Shown piece by piece: positions 1 through 8,257 of a stretch of 64,000 nt of DNA. How positions within the stretch are numbered: position 1 is the stretch's first letter; every line of letters begins with the position of its first letter. Position numbers and translations under genes: made by a program. The stretch covers positions 4,821,001-4,885,000 of the forward strand of contig CP007053.1 of NCBI GenBank assembly GCA_000242935.3, read 5' to 3'. Below the pieces are notes generated by a model. The model was not told the origin of the DNA, did no database searches, and worked only from the letters and a program-made list of their open reading frames with translations. This DNA is from Opitutaceae bacterium TAV5. GTDB taxonomy: Bacteria > Verrucomicrobiota > Verrucomicrobiia > Opitutales > Opitutaceae.

Positions 1-349
1 CGTCGTCACTGGTCACGAGTACGGAATAGTTGCCGTCCGCCCCTTCCATGAGCGGTCCGGCATACCAGGTCGCCCAGAGGCGTCCGTCGGGACTGCGTTC
101 GATTCCCGGGACCCCCTGCCACTTGCGCGCCTGCGACCAGTACTGAGGGCCGGGATCGCGTTGCAAAAAAGGCGGCGAAAGGGGCGAGAGGCCATAAAAC
201 CGCGCGGCGCCCGCCAGGTTTGCCGGCTGCGCGGACACCGGAGCGGTTGCGGCCGTGGGAGCCGGTGCATCCGCAGCGGCCTCGCATTTGTTTGCGAGGC
301 TTGTGATGGCGAGCAGTGACATGGCAAAAAGGGCGCGCGGGGATTTCAT
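1..349 (-). CDS. Sialidase/BNR-type secreted protein, 3' part cut by window edge
   Basis: Only the first 116 codons are present; the gene runs off the left edge. Translation from the ATG at 349 gives a signal peptide (MKSPRALFAMSLLAITSLA) and then a stretch with WATWYAG and NYSVLVTSDD. Such strings are typical of the first blade of exo-alpha-sialidase/BNR-repeat beta-propellers. It lies downstream of a PEP-CTERM gene, a symporter and an FAD oxidoreductase on the same strand, which fits a carbohydrate-use locus. The catalytic part is outside the window, so the substrate cannot be judged. Confidence 0.6.
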   Translation of the reverse strand, partial: MKSPRALFAMSLLAITSLANKCEAAADAPAPTAATAPVSAQPANLAGAARFYGLSPLSPPFLQRDPGPQYWSQARKWQGVPGIERSPDGRLWATWYAGPLMEGADGNYSVLVTSDD

Positions 350-386
350 GGTGCTGAGGGATTAACGGATTATGTGGTCGGAAAAA

Positions 387-1190
387 TCACTTGCGACGCC
401 GGAGCAGCGTTGTCCCGAGGAGGGCACCGCAACCGAGGATGACAGCAACAGCGGATGGCTCCGGGATGGAGGTCAGCGTGCCATTCAGGGTGATGTTATC
501 GAGCATGATCCGTCGTGTATCGGAGCTGGAGTTCTGGCCTTCAGCAAGGGCGAGCCGGAAGTAGAGCGTGTCGCCGGCTTCCAGCGAGGCGAACGATTGG
601 GAGGACAGCGTGACGGTGAGGCCGGTTTTCAGGTAATAGCCGCGTCCGCTGAAATCGGAGGACAGGCCTGCGGCGAGACTTTGGGAGTCACCCACGGCCT
701 GCCAGGTTGCGTTGTCGGTGGAGACGTAAAGGCGGGCTTGGGGAAAATACTGGAGGTGCACCGTCCCCGAATTGCTGGTGTCGTAACCGAGATCGAAGAC
801 GAAGGAGGAGAGCGACAGTTGGTAACCGGCGGCCATGCTCACGCTGAAGTTTAGCGAGTAGCTGTTTTCCGAAACGGCACCAGAGCCGGTGGTGTTCATG
901 CCGATTTCATAAAGCCGTCCGGTGTAGGTGTCGCTCCCCGCGTAGGGTTGCGTATGGCTGACGGGTTGGGTGACGACACCGATGGTGTTGGTGCCGCCGT
1001 TTTCGGTCAGGGGGCTGACGGTGAGGCCGGGGAGCGTGGAGGAGGAGGCAGCGATGTTCGAGGTATCACTGGCGGTGGCGTTGGAAAAATCCCATTTGGC
1101 AATGGTTGTCTGGGCGCTGGCCACGGAGGTGCCCCCGAAAAGGGTGAGGGCGGAGACGAGCAGGAGTTTTGATTTCATATACTTGTTCAT
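387..1190 (-). CDS. PEP-CTERM sorting domain protein
   Basis: A 267-residue exported protein. An N-terminal signal peptide (residues 1-26, cleavage near ASAQ) is followed by a Ser/Thr/Asn-rich beta-sandwich-like body. The C-terminus is a PEP-CTERM tail: IPEPSAVAVI, a hydrophobic helix, then LLRRRK. In the known family this tail is processed by exosortase and directs the protein to the cell surface. The start could also be the second Met (MKSKLL, 1178). A 16-bp motif at 1310-1325 is almost identical to one in front of the LacI gene at 4808, so sugar-dependent control is likely. The body has no catalytic motif I recognise. Confidence 0.85.
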   Translation of the reverse strand: MNKYMKSKLLLVSALTLFGGTSVASAQTTIAKWDFSNATASDTSNIAASSSTLPGLTVSPLTENGGTNTIGVVTQPVSHTQPYAGSDTYTGRLYEIGMNTTGSGAVSENSYSLNFSVSMAAGYQLSLSSFVFDLGYDTSNSGTVHLQYFPQARLYVSTDNATWQAVGDSQSLAAGLSSDFSGRGYYLKTGLTVTLSSQSFASLEAGDTLYFRLALAEGQNSSSDTRRIMLDNITLNGTLTSIPEPSAVAVILGCGALLGTTLLRRRK

Positions 1191-1309
1191 TGATTGACGG
1201 GTTGTGGGTTCAGAGTTGGCAAGGGGGGCAGGGACAGGGTGGCGGGCGATTTTACGGGTTCCGGGCCAAAGTATCGGGGAATGGGCGGGAGGGTCAGAAC
1301 TCTTCTGTT

Positions 1310-1325
1310 ACTATATCTGTAAAGT
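1310..1325. promoter_or_regulatory. Candidate LacI-type operator, copy 1
   Basis: ACTATATCTGTAAAGT matches GCTTTATCTGTAAAGT at 4740-4755 in 14 of 16 bases. It lies about 120 bp upstream of the PEP-CTERM start at 1190. In the other copy the arms CTTTA/TAAAG form an inverted repeat around TCTG. Confidence 0.5.
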
Positions 1326-1366
1326 GAGTTGATCGTGGTAAGAGGTGATGAAGGAAGAAGGAGGGA

Positions 1367-2926
1367 TTACCGGACCGATCCCGGCGTCCGGTCCCAGATG
1401 GTGAGATTCGTCAGGTCACGCGGGCGGGTCCTGAAGACCAGGGAGGCGGCGTAGCAGACGACCACCATGATGACGTTGCCGATGATCGAGGTGTAGTAGG
1501 GATCGAATACACGGGGCAGCGCGCCATACTGCATGAGCAGCGCGTAGATCGTGAACGCCACCGTGGCCGCGATGCCTGCGAGCACGGCGCGGGCGTCACC
1601 GCGGCGGCACAGCATCCCGAACAAAAACATGCCCGCGATGCCGCCGCCGAGAATCGCGGTGATGATGATCGTGAAATCATTGAGCGTTTTTGTATTCGAA
1701 AGATGAAACACAAACGCCCCGCCGACCATCAGCGCGGAGACCAGCAGCGAGGCCAGCCGCCCGGCGCGCAGGTAGTGCCGGTCGTCGCGCGTTTTCACCA
1801 GGTATTTTTTGTAGAGATCATGCACCAGCACCATGCTGCCGGAGTTGATGGCGCTGCTGAGCGTGGACATGGCGGCGGCGAGCGCGGCGGAGATCACCAC
1901 ACCCGAAAGCCCCGGGGGCAGCACCGTGATGATGAAGTGCGGCAGGATGCCCTCGGCCTTGAGCGTGCTTCCGAGGATGCCCAGCGAGGTCTCGTCGGGA
2001 AAGTGCTGGTAATACACCCAGAGCGCCGTGCCCATGAACATGAAAGCCGCCCACACCGGCAGCGAGCAGGCGCCGAGCACCACCATCGACTTCGTGGCCT
2101 CGCGGGAAGAGCGCGACGAGCACCAGCGTTGCACGCTTTCCTGATTCAGCTTGCCCGCGATGTATTGGGTCAGCCCGACAAGAATCAGCATCGTGACCGT
2201 CTTTTCGGTGAACGAAAAACCGGTGGCGATCGGTTCGAGCGCTCCGGTGGCCGGGTTCAGGTCCTTGATGGAAAATTTGTCCGCGGCCATCGCCTCGCGC
2301 AGGATTTCCCAAAACCCTCCGGGGACATTCCAGATGATGACTGCGATGATGACGACCGCGCCAAGGACAAGTACGAAGGTCTGGATGACATCCGTCCAGA
2401 TCACCGCCTCGAAGCCGCCCTTGACGGTGTAGAGCGCGGTGATGCCGCCGGCGATCAGGATGCTCCCTTCCACGCTCAGTCCGGTCAGTGCCGCCATGAG
2501 CACGGCCATCAGGTAAACGACGCTCGCGGTGCGGATGATCTGCGCGACGAGGAACACGCACGCTCCGTAGGCCGAAATCGAAGGACCGAAGCGCAGCGAA
2601 AGATACTGATAGGCCGAGGTGATGGTGCCGCGCCGGAAAAACGGGATGAACACATACACCGATATCAGGATCAGCAGCGGAAATCCCAGATAGGGCACAT
2701 AGCGCACCCAAGCGGTCTTGAAGCTGTCGGCGGGTAGTGCGATAAATGTTACCGAACTGATCATCGCTCCGACAAAACTGATGCCGATGGCCCAGCCGGG
2801 AAAGTCGCGCCCGCCGAGAAAGTAGCGGTCGGCATTTTTGTTGCGCCGCGAAATCCGCAAGGCGAGCGCCACGGTCAGTGCGAAGTAGACGATGATGACA
2901 ACGATGTCGACGGGGTGGAGTTTCAC
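1367..2926 (-). CDS. Sodium:solute symporter (SSS family)
   Basis: An integral membrane Na+-coupled transporter of about 519 residues, the usual length for SSS permeases. Many hydrophobic helices are visible. The N-terminal motif YFLGGRDFPGWAIGISF and the following SSVTFIALPADSF are hallmarks of SSS sugar/acid symporters, and NQESVQRWCSSRS is the conserved NQxxVQR loop. I chose the GTG at 2926 (protein begins KLHPVDIVVI), where family members usually begin; another GTG at 2959 would add 11 residues. It sits between an FAD oxidoreductase and a PEP-CTERM gene on the same strand and probably imports the sugar or sugar acid handled by the locus. The substrate cannot be read from the sequence. Confidence 0.9.
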   Translation of the reverse strand: MKLHPVDIVVIIVYFALTVALALRISRRNKNADRYFLGGRDFPGWAIGISFVGAMISSVTFIALPADSFKTAWVRYVPYLGFPLLILISVYVFIPFFRRGTITSAYQYLSLRFGPSISAYGACVFLVAQIIRTASVVYLMAVLMAALTGLSVEGSILIAGGITALYTVKGGFEAVIWTDVIQTFVLVLGAVVIIAVIIWNVPGGFWEILREAMAADKFSIKDLNPATGALEPIATGFSFTEKTVTMLILVGLTQYIAGKLNQESVQRWCSSRSSREATKSMVVLGACSLPVWAAFMFMGTALWVYYQHFPDETSLGILGSTLKAEGILPHFIITVLPPGLSGVVISAALAAAMSTLSSAINSGSMVLVHDLYKKYLVKTRDDRHYLRAGRLASLLVSALMVGGAFVFHLSNTKTLNDFTIIITAILGGGIAGMFLFGMLCRRGDARAVLAGIAATVAFTIYALLMQYGALPRVFDPYYTSIIGNVIMVVVCYAASLVFRTRPRDLTNLTIWDRTPGSVR

Positions 2927-2998
2927 GGGAATCAGATTTCCGAACAAAAGACAAACCACTGAACAGGAACCACGGATTTTTACAGATCACACGGACGG

Positions 2999-3094
2999 GT
3001 TTTACACAAAGCACGCAAAGGGCGCGAAGAAGCAGCGGGAAGAGGTTTTCCGGTTATCGGGTCCTTCGCGCTCTTTGCGAGCTTTGTGTAAAAG
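2999..3094. repeat. Long inverted repeat, 'ttacacaaag' family, copy 1
   Basis: The left arm begins TTTACACAAAGCACGCAAAG and the right arm ends CTTTGCGAGCTTTGTGTAAA, with a short unrelated centre. Four copies with the same arms are in the window (also near 9313, 32099 and 37671). Transcribed, each would fold into a long hairpin. Confidence 0.85.
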
Positions 3095-3110
3095 AACGTC
3101 TTTCGTGGGC

Positions 3111-4694
3111 TCATCGGGAGACCGGTTGCATCCGAAGACGATTTTCCATGTCAGTCATACAGAAAGCCGGATGGGGCATGGGGGTTTCTTCGTTTTTCAT
3201 TTCCGTTGCCTTCGTTTCCTTCTGTTCAAAATTTTTCTCCACATTCCACGGGGTGCCATAATCGGGCGGTTCGCTCATGTAGGCGATCTGCGAGCGCACC
3301 CATTCGCCGGGGATTTCCGTGACGCCGCAGGCACGGCGCACGGCCTCCGTCGCGGCAATGCCTGCCGCCTCGCCCACGCCGTGCATGGTGGCCATCACGC
3401 GCACGGCGGCCGACGCCTCGTGCGAGGCCGAGAGCGCGCGGCAGGCCACGAGCAGATTGGGGCAATGCGCATTGACCAGACACCGGTAGGGCACTTCGTA
3501 AAAATCGCCCGGCGGCGGGCCGAATCCCGAGCGCACCTCTCCTTTGCCGTTGGGCCGCTGGTGCGGGTCGAGCGCGCCGGTCGGGTTGTGGATATCAATG
3601 AAATACCGGGACCGCGTGATGCCGTCGGGGAATTTTCGCGCCTCCACGATGTCGTCCATCGTCATCGTGTAGAGGCCGTCGATGTGGCGCGTTTCGCGCA
3701 CGCCGACCTGACACGCCACCTTGTCCACAAAGGCGTCGCGAAACCACGGCACGTTGCGCATCAGCCATTCGCCCAACACAAAGGCCTGACGCCGCCCCTC
3801 GATTTCCGCATGCGTGAGATCCTCCGCCGAGAGGCCCGAAACGCGGTTGATCCGCGTCATGTTGAAATGCAGCACACCCGGACGCGGGTAATCGTAAAAG
3901 TGGACAAAATTCCGGTGCGGGTAATGCAGTTCGCCCGCCGCCAGCGCCTGCTGGAAGTACGGCTCCACCAGCGCCCGCGCCGGCCGCATGCCGCCGGCGG
4001 CGGCCATCGCCCGCTTGTCCACATTGGCCATGCGAAAACTGACCGTCATGGCCTGGGTGAGCCCGTCGGCGGGGCGTCCCACGCTGAACGGGCATCCGGC
4101 CATGGCCGCGAGGTCGCCATCGCCGGAGCAATCGACAAACACCTCCGCCGAGAAAGCCTCCGGGCCGCCCTTCGATATCGTATCTATTCCAGTGATACGT
4201 TTGCCCGCAGTCGTCTTCGTCCGGACGCCGGTCAGATACGTGTGATACCGCACCGTGACGCCGGCCTCGACGAGCGCGGCGTCGTAGATGCGTTTCAGGA
4301 GCTCCTCGTCGAACGCGGCGTCCATCAGCACCGAGCCGAAACCGCCGCCCGCATGCAGGGCCAGTGCGACCTCCTTGAAAATACCGCCGATCAACGACGC
4401 GCGTTTCCCGACCGGAGCGAGCTGGTCGTGAAATGCGTGGCCGGAAAACGGATTGACCAGCGCTGCCGTCGCCATGCCGCCGCAAAATCCGTAACGCTCC
4501 ACCAGCAACGTGCGGCAGCCGCGCCGGGCCGCCGCCAGCGCCGCGGCCACACCGGACGGGCCGCCGCCGCAGACGATCACGTCGAAGCGCCGGTTTTTTT
4601 CTGCCGATCCTGCCGGACCTGTCGAACCCGCCGCGGATCGCGCGCCGGCGCGGGGCAGGGAAGGGGGGGAGGACGGGACGGCGGGTTTGACCAT
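3111..4694 (-). CDS. FAD-dependent oxidoreductase (FAD_oxidored type)
   Basis: A 527-residue flavoprotein. The dinucleotide-binding motif VIVCGGGPSGVAAALAAARR is at residues 40-60, followed by LLVERYGFCGGMATAALVNP, the signature of the FAD_oxidored family common in Planctomycetes/Verrucomicrobia sugar loci. DCSGDGDLAAMAGCPF near residue 190 is the second FAD contact. No signal peptide is seen. The far C-terminus (QKETKATEMKNEE onward) looks like translated intergenic repeat, so the ancestral stop was probably earlier. It is transcribed away from the LacI gene at 4808 through a 113-bp shared control region that holds a candidate operator. The substrate is unknown; oxidation of a carbohydrate derivative fits the neighbours. 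Confidence 0.85.
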   Translation of the reverse strand: MVKPAVPSSPPSLPRAGARSAAGSTGPAGSAEKNRRFDVIVCGGGPSGVAAALAAARRGCRTLLVERYGFCGGMATAALVNPFSGHAFHDQLAPVGKRASLIGGIFKEVALALHAGGGFGSVLMDAAFDEELLKRIYDAALVEAGVTVRYHTYLTGVRTKTTAGKRITGIDTISKGGPEAFSAEVFVDCSGDGDLAAMAGCPFSVGRPADGLTQAMTVSFRMANVDKRAMAAAGGMRPARALVEPYFQQALAAGELHYPHRNFVHFYDYPRPGVLHFNMTRINRVSGLSAEDLTHAEIEGRRQAFVLGEWLMRNVPWFRDAFVDKVACQVGVRETRHIDGLYTMTMDDIVEARKFPDGITRSRYFIDIHNPTGALDPHQRPNGKGEVRSGFGPPPGDFYEVPYRCLVNAHCPNLLVACRALSASHEASAAVRVMATMHGVGEAAGIAATEAVRRACGVTEIPGEWVRSQIAYMSEPPDYGTPWNVEKNFEQKETKATEMKNEETPMPHPAFCMTDMENRLRMQPVSR

Positions 4695-4739
4695 ATCCCG
4701 AGCCTGCGCCGGCCTGCCGGCCGGAGAAACGGCGTTCTT

Positions 4740-4755
4740 GCTTTATCTGTAAAGT
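4740..4755. promoter_or_regulatory. Candidate LacI-type operator, copy 2
   Basis: GCTTTATCTGTAAAGT contains an inverted repeat CTTTA-TCTG-TAAAG. It lies in the divergent promoter between the FAD oxidoreductase and the LacI gene, 53 bp before the latter. The match to 1310-1325 points to a small regulon under the adjacent regulator. Confidence 0.55.
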
Positions 4756-4807
4756 TGCGCCGGCCCGGCATTGCCATCGCGGGCGAGTCCGCGCTGACTC
4801 GGGCTTC

Positions 4808-5875
4808 ATGAAAGGGCAAGTTTCCCAACGTGACCTCGCTCGGCTCGCCGGCGTTTCCCCGATGACGGTTTCACTCGCCCTGCGGGGCCATCCCTCGATC
4901 CCGGCGGAGACGCGGACGCGCATTGAAAAACTCGCCGGGGAGCATCACTACCGCCCTGATCCTGCGCTGGCCGCACTCAATGCCTGGCGCATCCGGCAAG
5001 CGCCCGCCCGCTTCCAGGGGACGCTGGCGTGGGTGACGGGCTTCGCGAGCCGCGATGCCTGGCGCGAGATGATCCAGACCAAGGGCTATTATCAGGGAGC
5101 CTGCGCGCGTGCCGACCAGCTCGGCTACCGCATCGAGGAATTCTGGGCCAGCGAACCTGGCCTCTCGGCGAAGCGCGCCACGCAGATCCTGCTCGCGCGC
5201 GGCGTGCGCGGTCTCGTCATCGCGCCGCTGCCGGAGGCGCACGGGCGCATCGATCTCGAATGGAACCATTTTTCCGCAGTGGCTCTCGGCTACTCGCTGG
5301 CCGACCCCAAGCTCCATGTCGTCATGAACCACCAGTTTCGCAACATGAAGCAGGTCGTGGAGCGGTTGCACGGGCTCGGTTACCGGCGTATCGGTTTTGC
5401 CATGCCATCGGCCAACGACGAGCGTGTGGATCACAACTACCTCGGCGGTTTCTGGATCGCCCGGCAGGCTCTCCCGGGCACGGGAGACGCGGCAGATCAC
5501 CCGCTGCCCACGCTGCTCGCCCCGAAATTTGAACAGGCGATATTTCTGGAGTGGTTCCGGGAGGTCCGGCCCGATGCGATCATTGTGGCTGCGTCCACCG
5601 TTTACCGGGTGCGCGACTGGCTGGGCGAACTCGGGTTGCGTGTCCCGCGCGATATCGGGCTGGCCGTGGCCGCCGTGCCATGGCAGGACGCGACGATTTC
5701 CGGGATCGACGAGGATGTGCCCGCCATCGGCGCGCATGCGGTCGAGACGGTTGTCGGCATGATCCATCGCAACGAACAGGGGGTGCCGCCCCGCCCGCTC
5801 AGCCTGTTGCTCGAGGGCATCTGGGTCGCAGGCAAAACGGCCCGCAAGGTCAGGACTCGCCGCGCGGCCGCCTGA
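4808..5875 (+). CDS. LacI-family transcriptional regulator
   Basis: A 355-residue DNA-binding regulator. The N-terminal helix-turn-helix is VSQRDLARLAGVSPMTVSLA, followed by a hinge helix (RIEKLAGEHHYRPDPALAALN). The rest is a periplasmic-binding-like effector domain, probably sensing a sugar. The ATG at 4808 places the HTH at residues 5-25, as in the family. It is divergent from the FAD oxidoreductase, symporter and PEP-CTERM genes, and the inverted repeat at 4740 is the obvious operator candidate, so it probably controls that locus and itself. The effector is not deducible. Confidence 0.92.
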   Translation: MKGQVSQRDLARLAGVSPMTVSLALRGHPSIPAETRTRIEKLAGEHHYRPDPALAALNAWRIRQAPARFQGTLAWVTGFASRDAWREMIQTKGYYQGACARADQLGYRIEEFWASEPGLSAKRATQILLARGVRGLVIAPLPEAHGRIDLEWNHFSAVALGYSLADPKLHVVMNHQFRNMKQVVERLHGLGYRRIGFAMPSANDERVDHNYLGGFWIARQALPGTGDAADHPLPTLLAPKFEQAIFLEWFREVRPDAIIVAASTVYRVRDWLGELGLRVPRDIGLAVAAVPWQDATISGIDEDVPAIGAHAVETVVGMIHRNEQGVPPRPLSLLLEGIWVAGKTARKVRTRRAAA

Positions 5876-5877
5876 CC

Positions 5878-6019
5878 GGAGCGGCGGCATGGCGGGCTGT
5901 CGGCCTTTGGCCTCGGTACCTGCCGCTGCGACGAGGTGCGTCAGCGCCTCGCCCGATGTCTCGCCGTCCTGACCGGCGACGCTCCGCGTCGTCTGCAGCG
6001 GCAGGAATGCCGCCGCTCC
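5878..6019. repeat. Divergent MITE-like element, GGAGCGGCGGCAT termini
   Basis: It begins GGAGCGGCGGCAT and ends ATGCCGCCGCTCC. These are the terminal inverted repeats of the 156-bp elements at 7528, 10337 and 35302, but the interior differs. It fills the space between the LacI gene and the cardiolipin synthase gene. Confidence 0.75.
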
Positions 6020-6088
6020 GTTGAGAACGTCGAAGAACCTGCATCTCCCGGGTTGCAGTCGGCGAGCGGCTTCCTTCTCCTCGCCACC

Positions 6089-7528
6089 ATGCAGGAACCG
6101 GTTACGGAAGTCGTCGGCAAGAGCCTCGTATCCCACTTTCTCACGGTGGCGGGTGTGTTGCTGGCGCTTTTCGCCATCGCGCGGCTGTTGCGCGAAAAGA
6201 AACAGCCGGCCAACACGCTCGCATGGCTGCTCGGCATGGTGCTCATCCCGTACGTGGTCGTGCCGCTCTATCTGATCTTTGGCGGGCGCAAGCTGGCGCG
6301 ACTCGCGGCGAGCAAGGTATCGATCTCGCCGCGCCTGCCGGTGGCGGTGCCGGCGTCGGAACAGGTCATGTATCACCCGACGTCGCACACGATGTGCGCC
6401 AACGGCGCCGTGGCCCCCGTGGGGGGCAATCGCGTCACGCTGCTGGTTGACGGCGTGGAAACCTTCGCGGAGCTGGAACGGCTGATCCGCGAGGCGCGGC
6501 ACTCGATCCACATCATGACGTTTATCCTCGGTCGCGACGACACCGGCCGCCGGATCGTCGAACTGCTGGCCCGGCGCGCGTCCGAGGGCGTGAAGGTGCG
6601 CTTGTTGCTGGACGCGCTCGGGTGCCTGTTCACCAGCGGCCGGTTTGTGGAGCCGATCCGCAAGGCGGGTGGCGAGGTGGTGACGTTCATGCCCATGGTG
6701 CCGCTTTCGCCGCGTGGTTCGGCCAATCTCCGCAATCACCGCAAGATCGGGATCTTTGACTATCACACCGCCCTGGTCGGCGGGCACAACCTGGCGAACG
6801 ACTACATGGGGCCGCAGCGATGGGCAAAGCGGTTCGCGGACCTGGGGGCGGTGATTTCCGGCCCGGGCGCGGTGCTGCTCAACGAAGTGTTTTTTGCCGA
6901 CTGGGCCTTTGCGGGCAACCGCCCGATCGGCCCCCTGCACGACGAACTCGACATCGACAAGGCGGTGCGTCGCGAGGGCGACAGCGAACTCCAGGTCGTG
7001 GCGAGCGGCCCCGACGTGCCGGGCGATCCGCTTTACGACGGCATCGTCTCGATGGTGCAGGAGGCGAAGCGGAGCATCTGGATCATCACGCCGTATTTCA
7101 TCCCGGACGAAGTGCTGTTGCGTTCGCTGGAAGTGAAGGCACGCGCGGGGCGCGACGTGACGGTCATCCTGCCTGCGCGCTCCAATCACCGGATCACCGA
7201 TTTCGCGCGGCGTCCGTACCTGCGTCAGCTCATGGCGGCCGGGGTGCGCGTGCTCGCGTATCAGCCGGGCATGCTGCACAGCAAGGCGATCATCGTGGAC
7301 GACCGGTTCGCGCTGGTGGGATCGGCCAATCTCGACATGCGCAGCCTGTTCGTGAATTTCGAGATCGGCGTGATGCTCTACAGCCAGGCCGACGCCCAGG
7401 CGCTGCGTACCTGGGCGGGTGAACTGGTGCGGGAGTGCGTGGAGATGTCGCCCGCGGAAATTCGCGGCCGGCGTTTCATCGGCGGCCTCGTCGAGGATCT
7501 GAGCCGGCTGCTGGCCCCGTTGTTGTAG
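6089..7528 (+). CDS. cls: Cardiolipin synthase, phospholipase D superfamily
   Basis: A 479-residue membrane enzyme that condenses phosphatidylglycerol to cardiolipin. Two N-terminal hydrophobic helices (FLTVAGVLLALFAIARLL and TLAWLLGMVLIPYVVVPLY) precede two HKD motifs, NHRKIGIFDYHTALVGG and LHSKAIIVDDRFALVGSANLD. This is the standard Cls layout (PLDNc, PLD, PLD). I place the start at ATG 6089 (MQEPVTEVV). The open frame extends upstream to 5936, but those 51 codons lie largely in the repeat element ending at 6019. The stop codon touches the next MITE copy. Monocistronic by context. Confidence 0.92.
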   Translation: MQEPVTEVVGKSLVSHFLTVAGVLLALFAIARLLREKKQPANTLAWLLGMVLIPYVVVPLYLIFGGRKLARLAASKVSISPRLPVAVPASEQVMYHPTSHTMCANGAVAPVGGNRVTLLVDGVETFAELERLIREARHSIHIMTFILGRDDTGRRIVELLARRASEGVKVRLLLDALGCLFTSGRFVEPIRKAGGEVVTFMPMVPLSPRGSANLRNHRKIGIFDYHTALVGGHNLANDYMGPQRWAKRFADLGAVISGPGAVLLNEVFFADWAFAGNRPIGPLHDELDIDKAVRREGDSELQVVASGPDVPGDPLYDGIVSMVQEAKRSIWIITPYFIPDEVLLRSLEVKARAGRDVTVILPARSNHRITDFARRPYLRQLMAAGVRVLAYQPGMLHSKAIIVDDRFALVGSANLDMRSLFVNFEIGVMLYSQADAQALRTWAGELVRECVEMSPAEIRGRRFIGGLVEDLSRLLAPLL

Positions 7529-7683
7529 GAGCGGCGGCATTCCTGCCGCTGCATTTGCCGGACGGGTATCCGGATTGTGGAGAACATCGCGCCATGCGAT
7601 GTCACCCCGACCATGATCCCTGTATTGCATGCGGGGGCGAGGCGCGTGGCGCCTCGTCGCAGCGGCAGGAATGCCGCCGCTCC
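7528..7683. repeat. MITE-like 156-bp inverted-repeat element, copy 1
   Basis: Ends are GGAGCGGCGGCATTCCTGCC and its inverse. The interior includes GACGGGTATCCGGATTGTGG and a second nested palindrome, GGCGCGTGGCGCC. It is nearly identical to copies at 10337-10491 and 35302-35456. There is no room for a protein, so it would need a helper transposase. Confidence 0.9.
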
Positions 7684-7691
7684 GGACCGCA

Positions 7692-8237
7692 CTACGCGCA
7701 GATGGCGCAGGCGACTTCGAGAGAGGCGCGCGGGTTGAGCAGCAGCTCGACGAGCTTGAGCCCGAAATCGAGCGCCGTGCCGGCGCCGCGGGAGGTGATG
7801 ATATGGCCGTCGACCACCACGCGCTCGCCCGGGATCATCGCGGGCAACTCGCCGGCGACGCTCGGATGCGCGGTGTAGCGCCGGCCGCTGAGGATGCCGG
7901 GATCGCCGAGCACGGTCGGGGCGGCGCAGATGGCGGCGATCCATTTTTTATGCTCGTGATGGCGGGCGACGCACTCGTTCACCCGGGTGCTGGCGCGCAG
8001 GTGTTTCACGCCGGGGCCGCCCGGGAGGAGCAACAGGTTGTAGAGCGTATCCCCCACGAGGGAGAGCGGAAAATCGGCGCGCAACGTGAGGTTGTTGCGA
8101 CCGGTGACATCGAGTTTGTCTTCGAGCGACGCGAGGGTGACCTGGACTCCGGCCCGGCGGAGAACATCAATCGGGGCAACTGCTTCCAGCTCCTCAAAAC
8201 CCTCCGGCAGAATTGCAAGGACAGTGGGCGTGGACAT
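7692..8237 (-). CDS. DJ-1/PfpI family protein
   Basis: A 181-residue single-domain protein of the DJ-1/ThiJ/PfpI superfamily. Residues ILPEGFEELEAVAPIDVLRR match the conserved N-terminal strand-loop with the catalytic-site Glu, and the nucleophile elbow is AAICAAPTVL with Cys near residue 103. C-terminal HIITSRGAGTALDFGL is also conserved. Members act as glyoxalase/deglycase-type or redox-stress proteins. I use the Met at 8237 (MSTPTVLAIL). An upstream ATG at 8285 would add 16 residues and overlap the divergent epimerase gene. Whether it is a deglycase or chaperone cannot be decided. Confidence 0.88.
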   Translation of the reverse strand: MSTPTVLAILPEGFEELEAVAPIDVLRRAGVQVTLASLEDKLDVTGRNNLTLRADFPLSLVGDTLYNLLLLPGGPGVKHLRASTRVNECVARHHEHKKWIAAICAAPTVLGDPGILSGRRYTAHPSVAGELPAMIPGERVVVDGHIITSRGAGTALDFGLKLVELLLNPRASLEVACAICA

Positions 8238-8257
8238 ATTGGAAAACAAACACCCGA

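Noticed and set aside
5936-6088. 51-codon upstream extension of cardiolipin synthase
   Set aside because: Mostly translated from the MITE-like element; homology starts at the Met at 6089.
4871-7630. 919-residue open frame on the minus strand
   Set aside because: It covers the LacI and cardiolipin synthase genes in the wrong frame; Arg/His/Gln-rich with no domain. Typical of a high-GC shadow.
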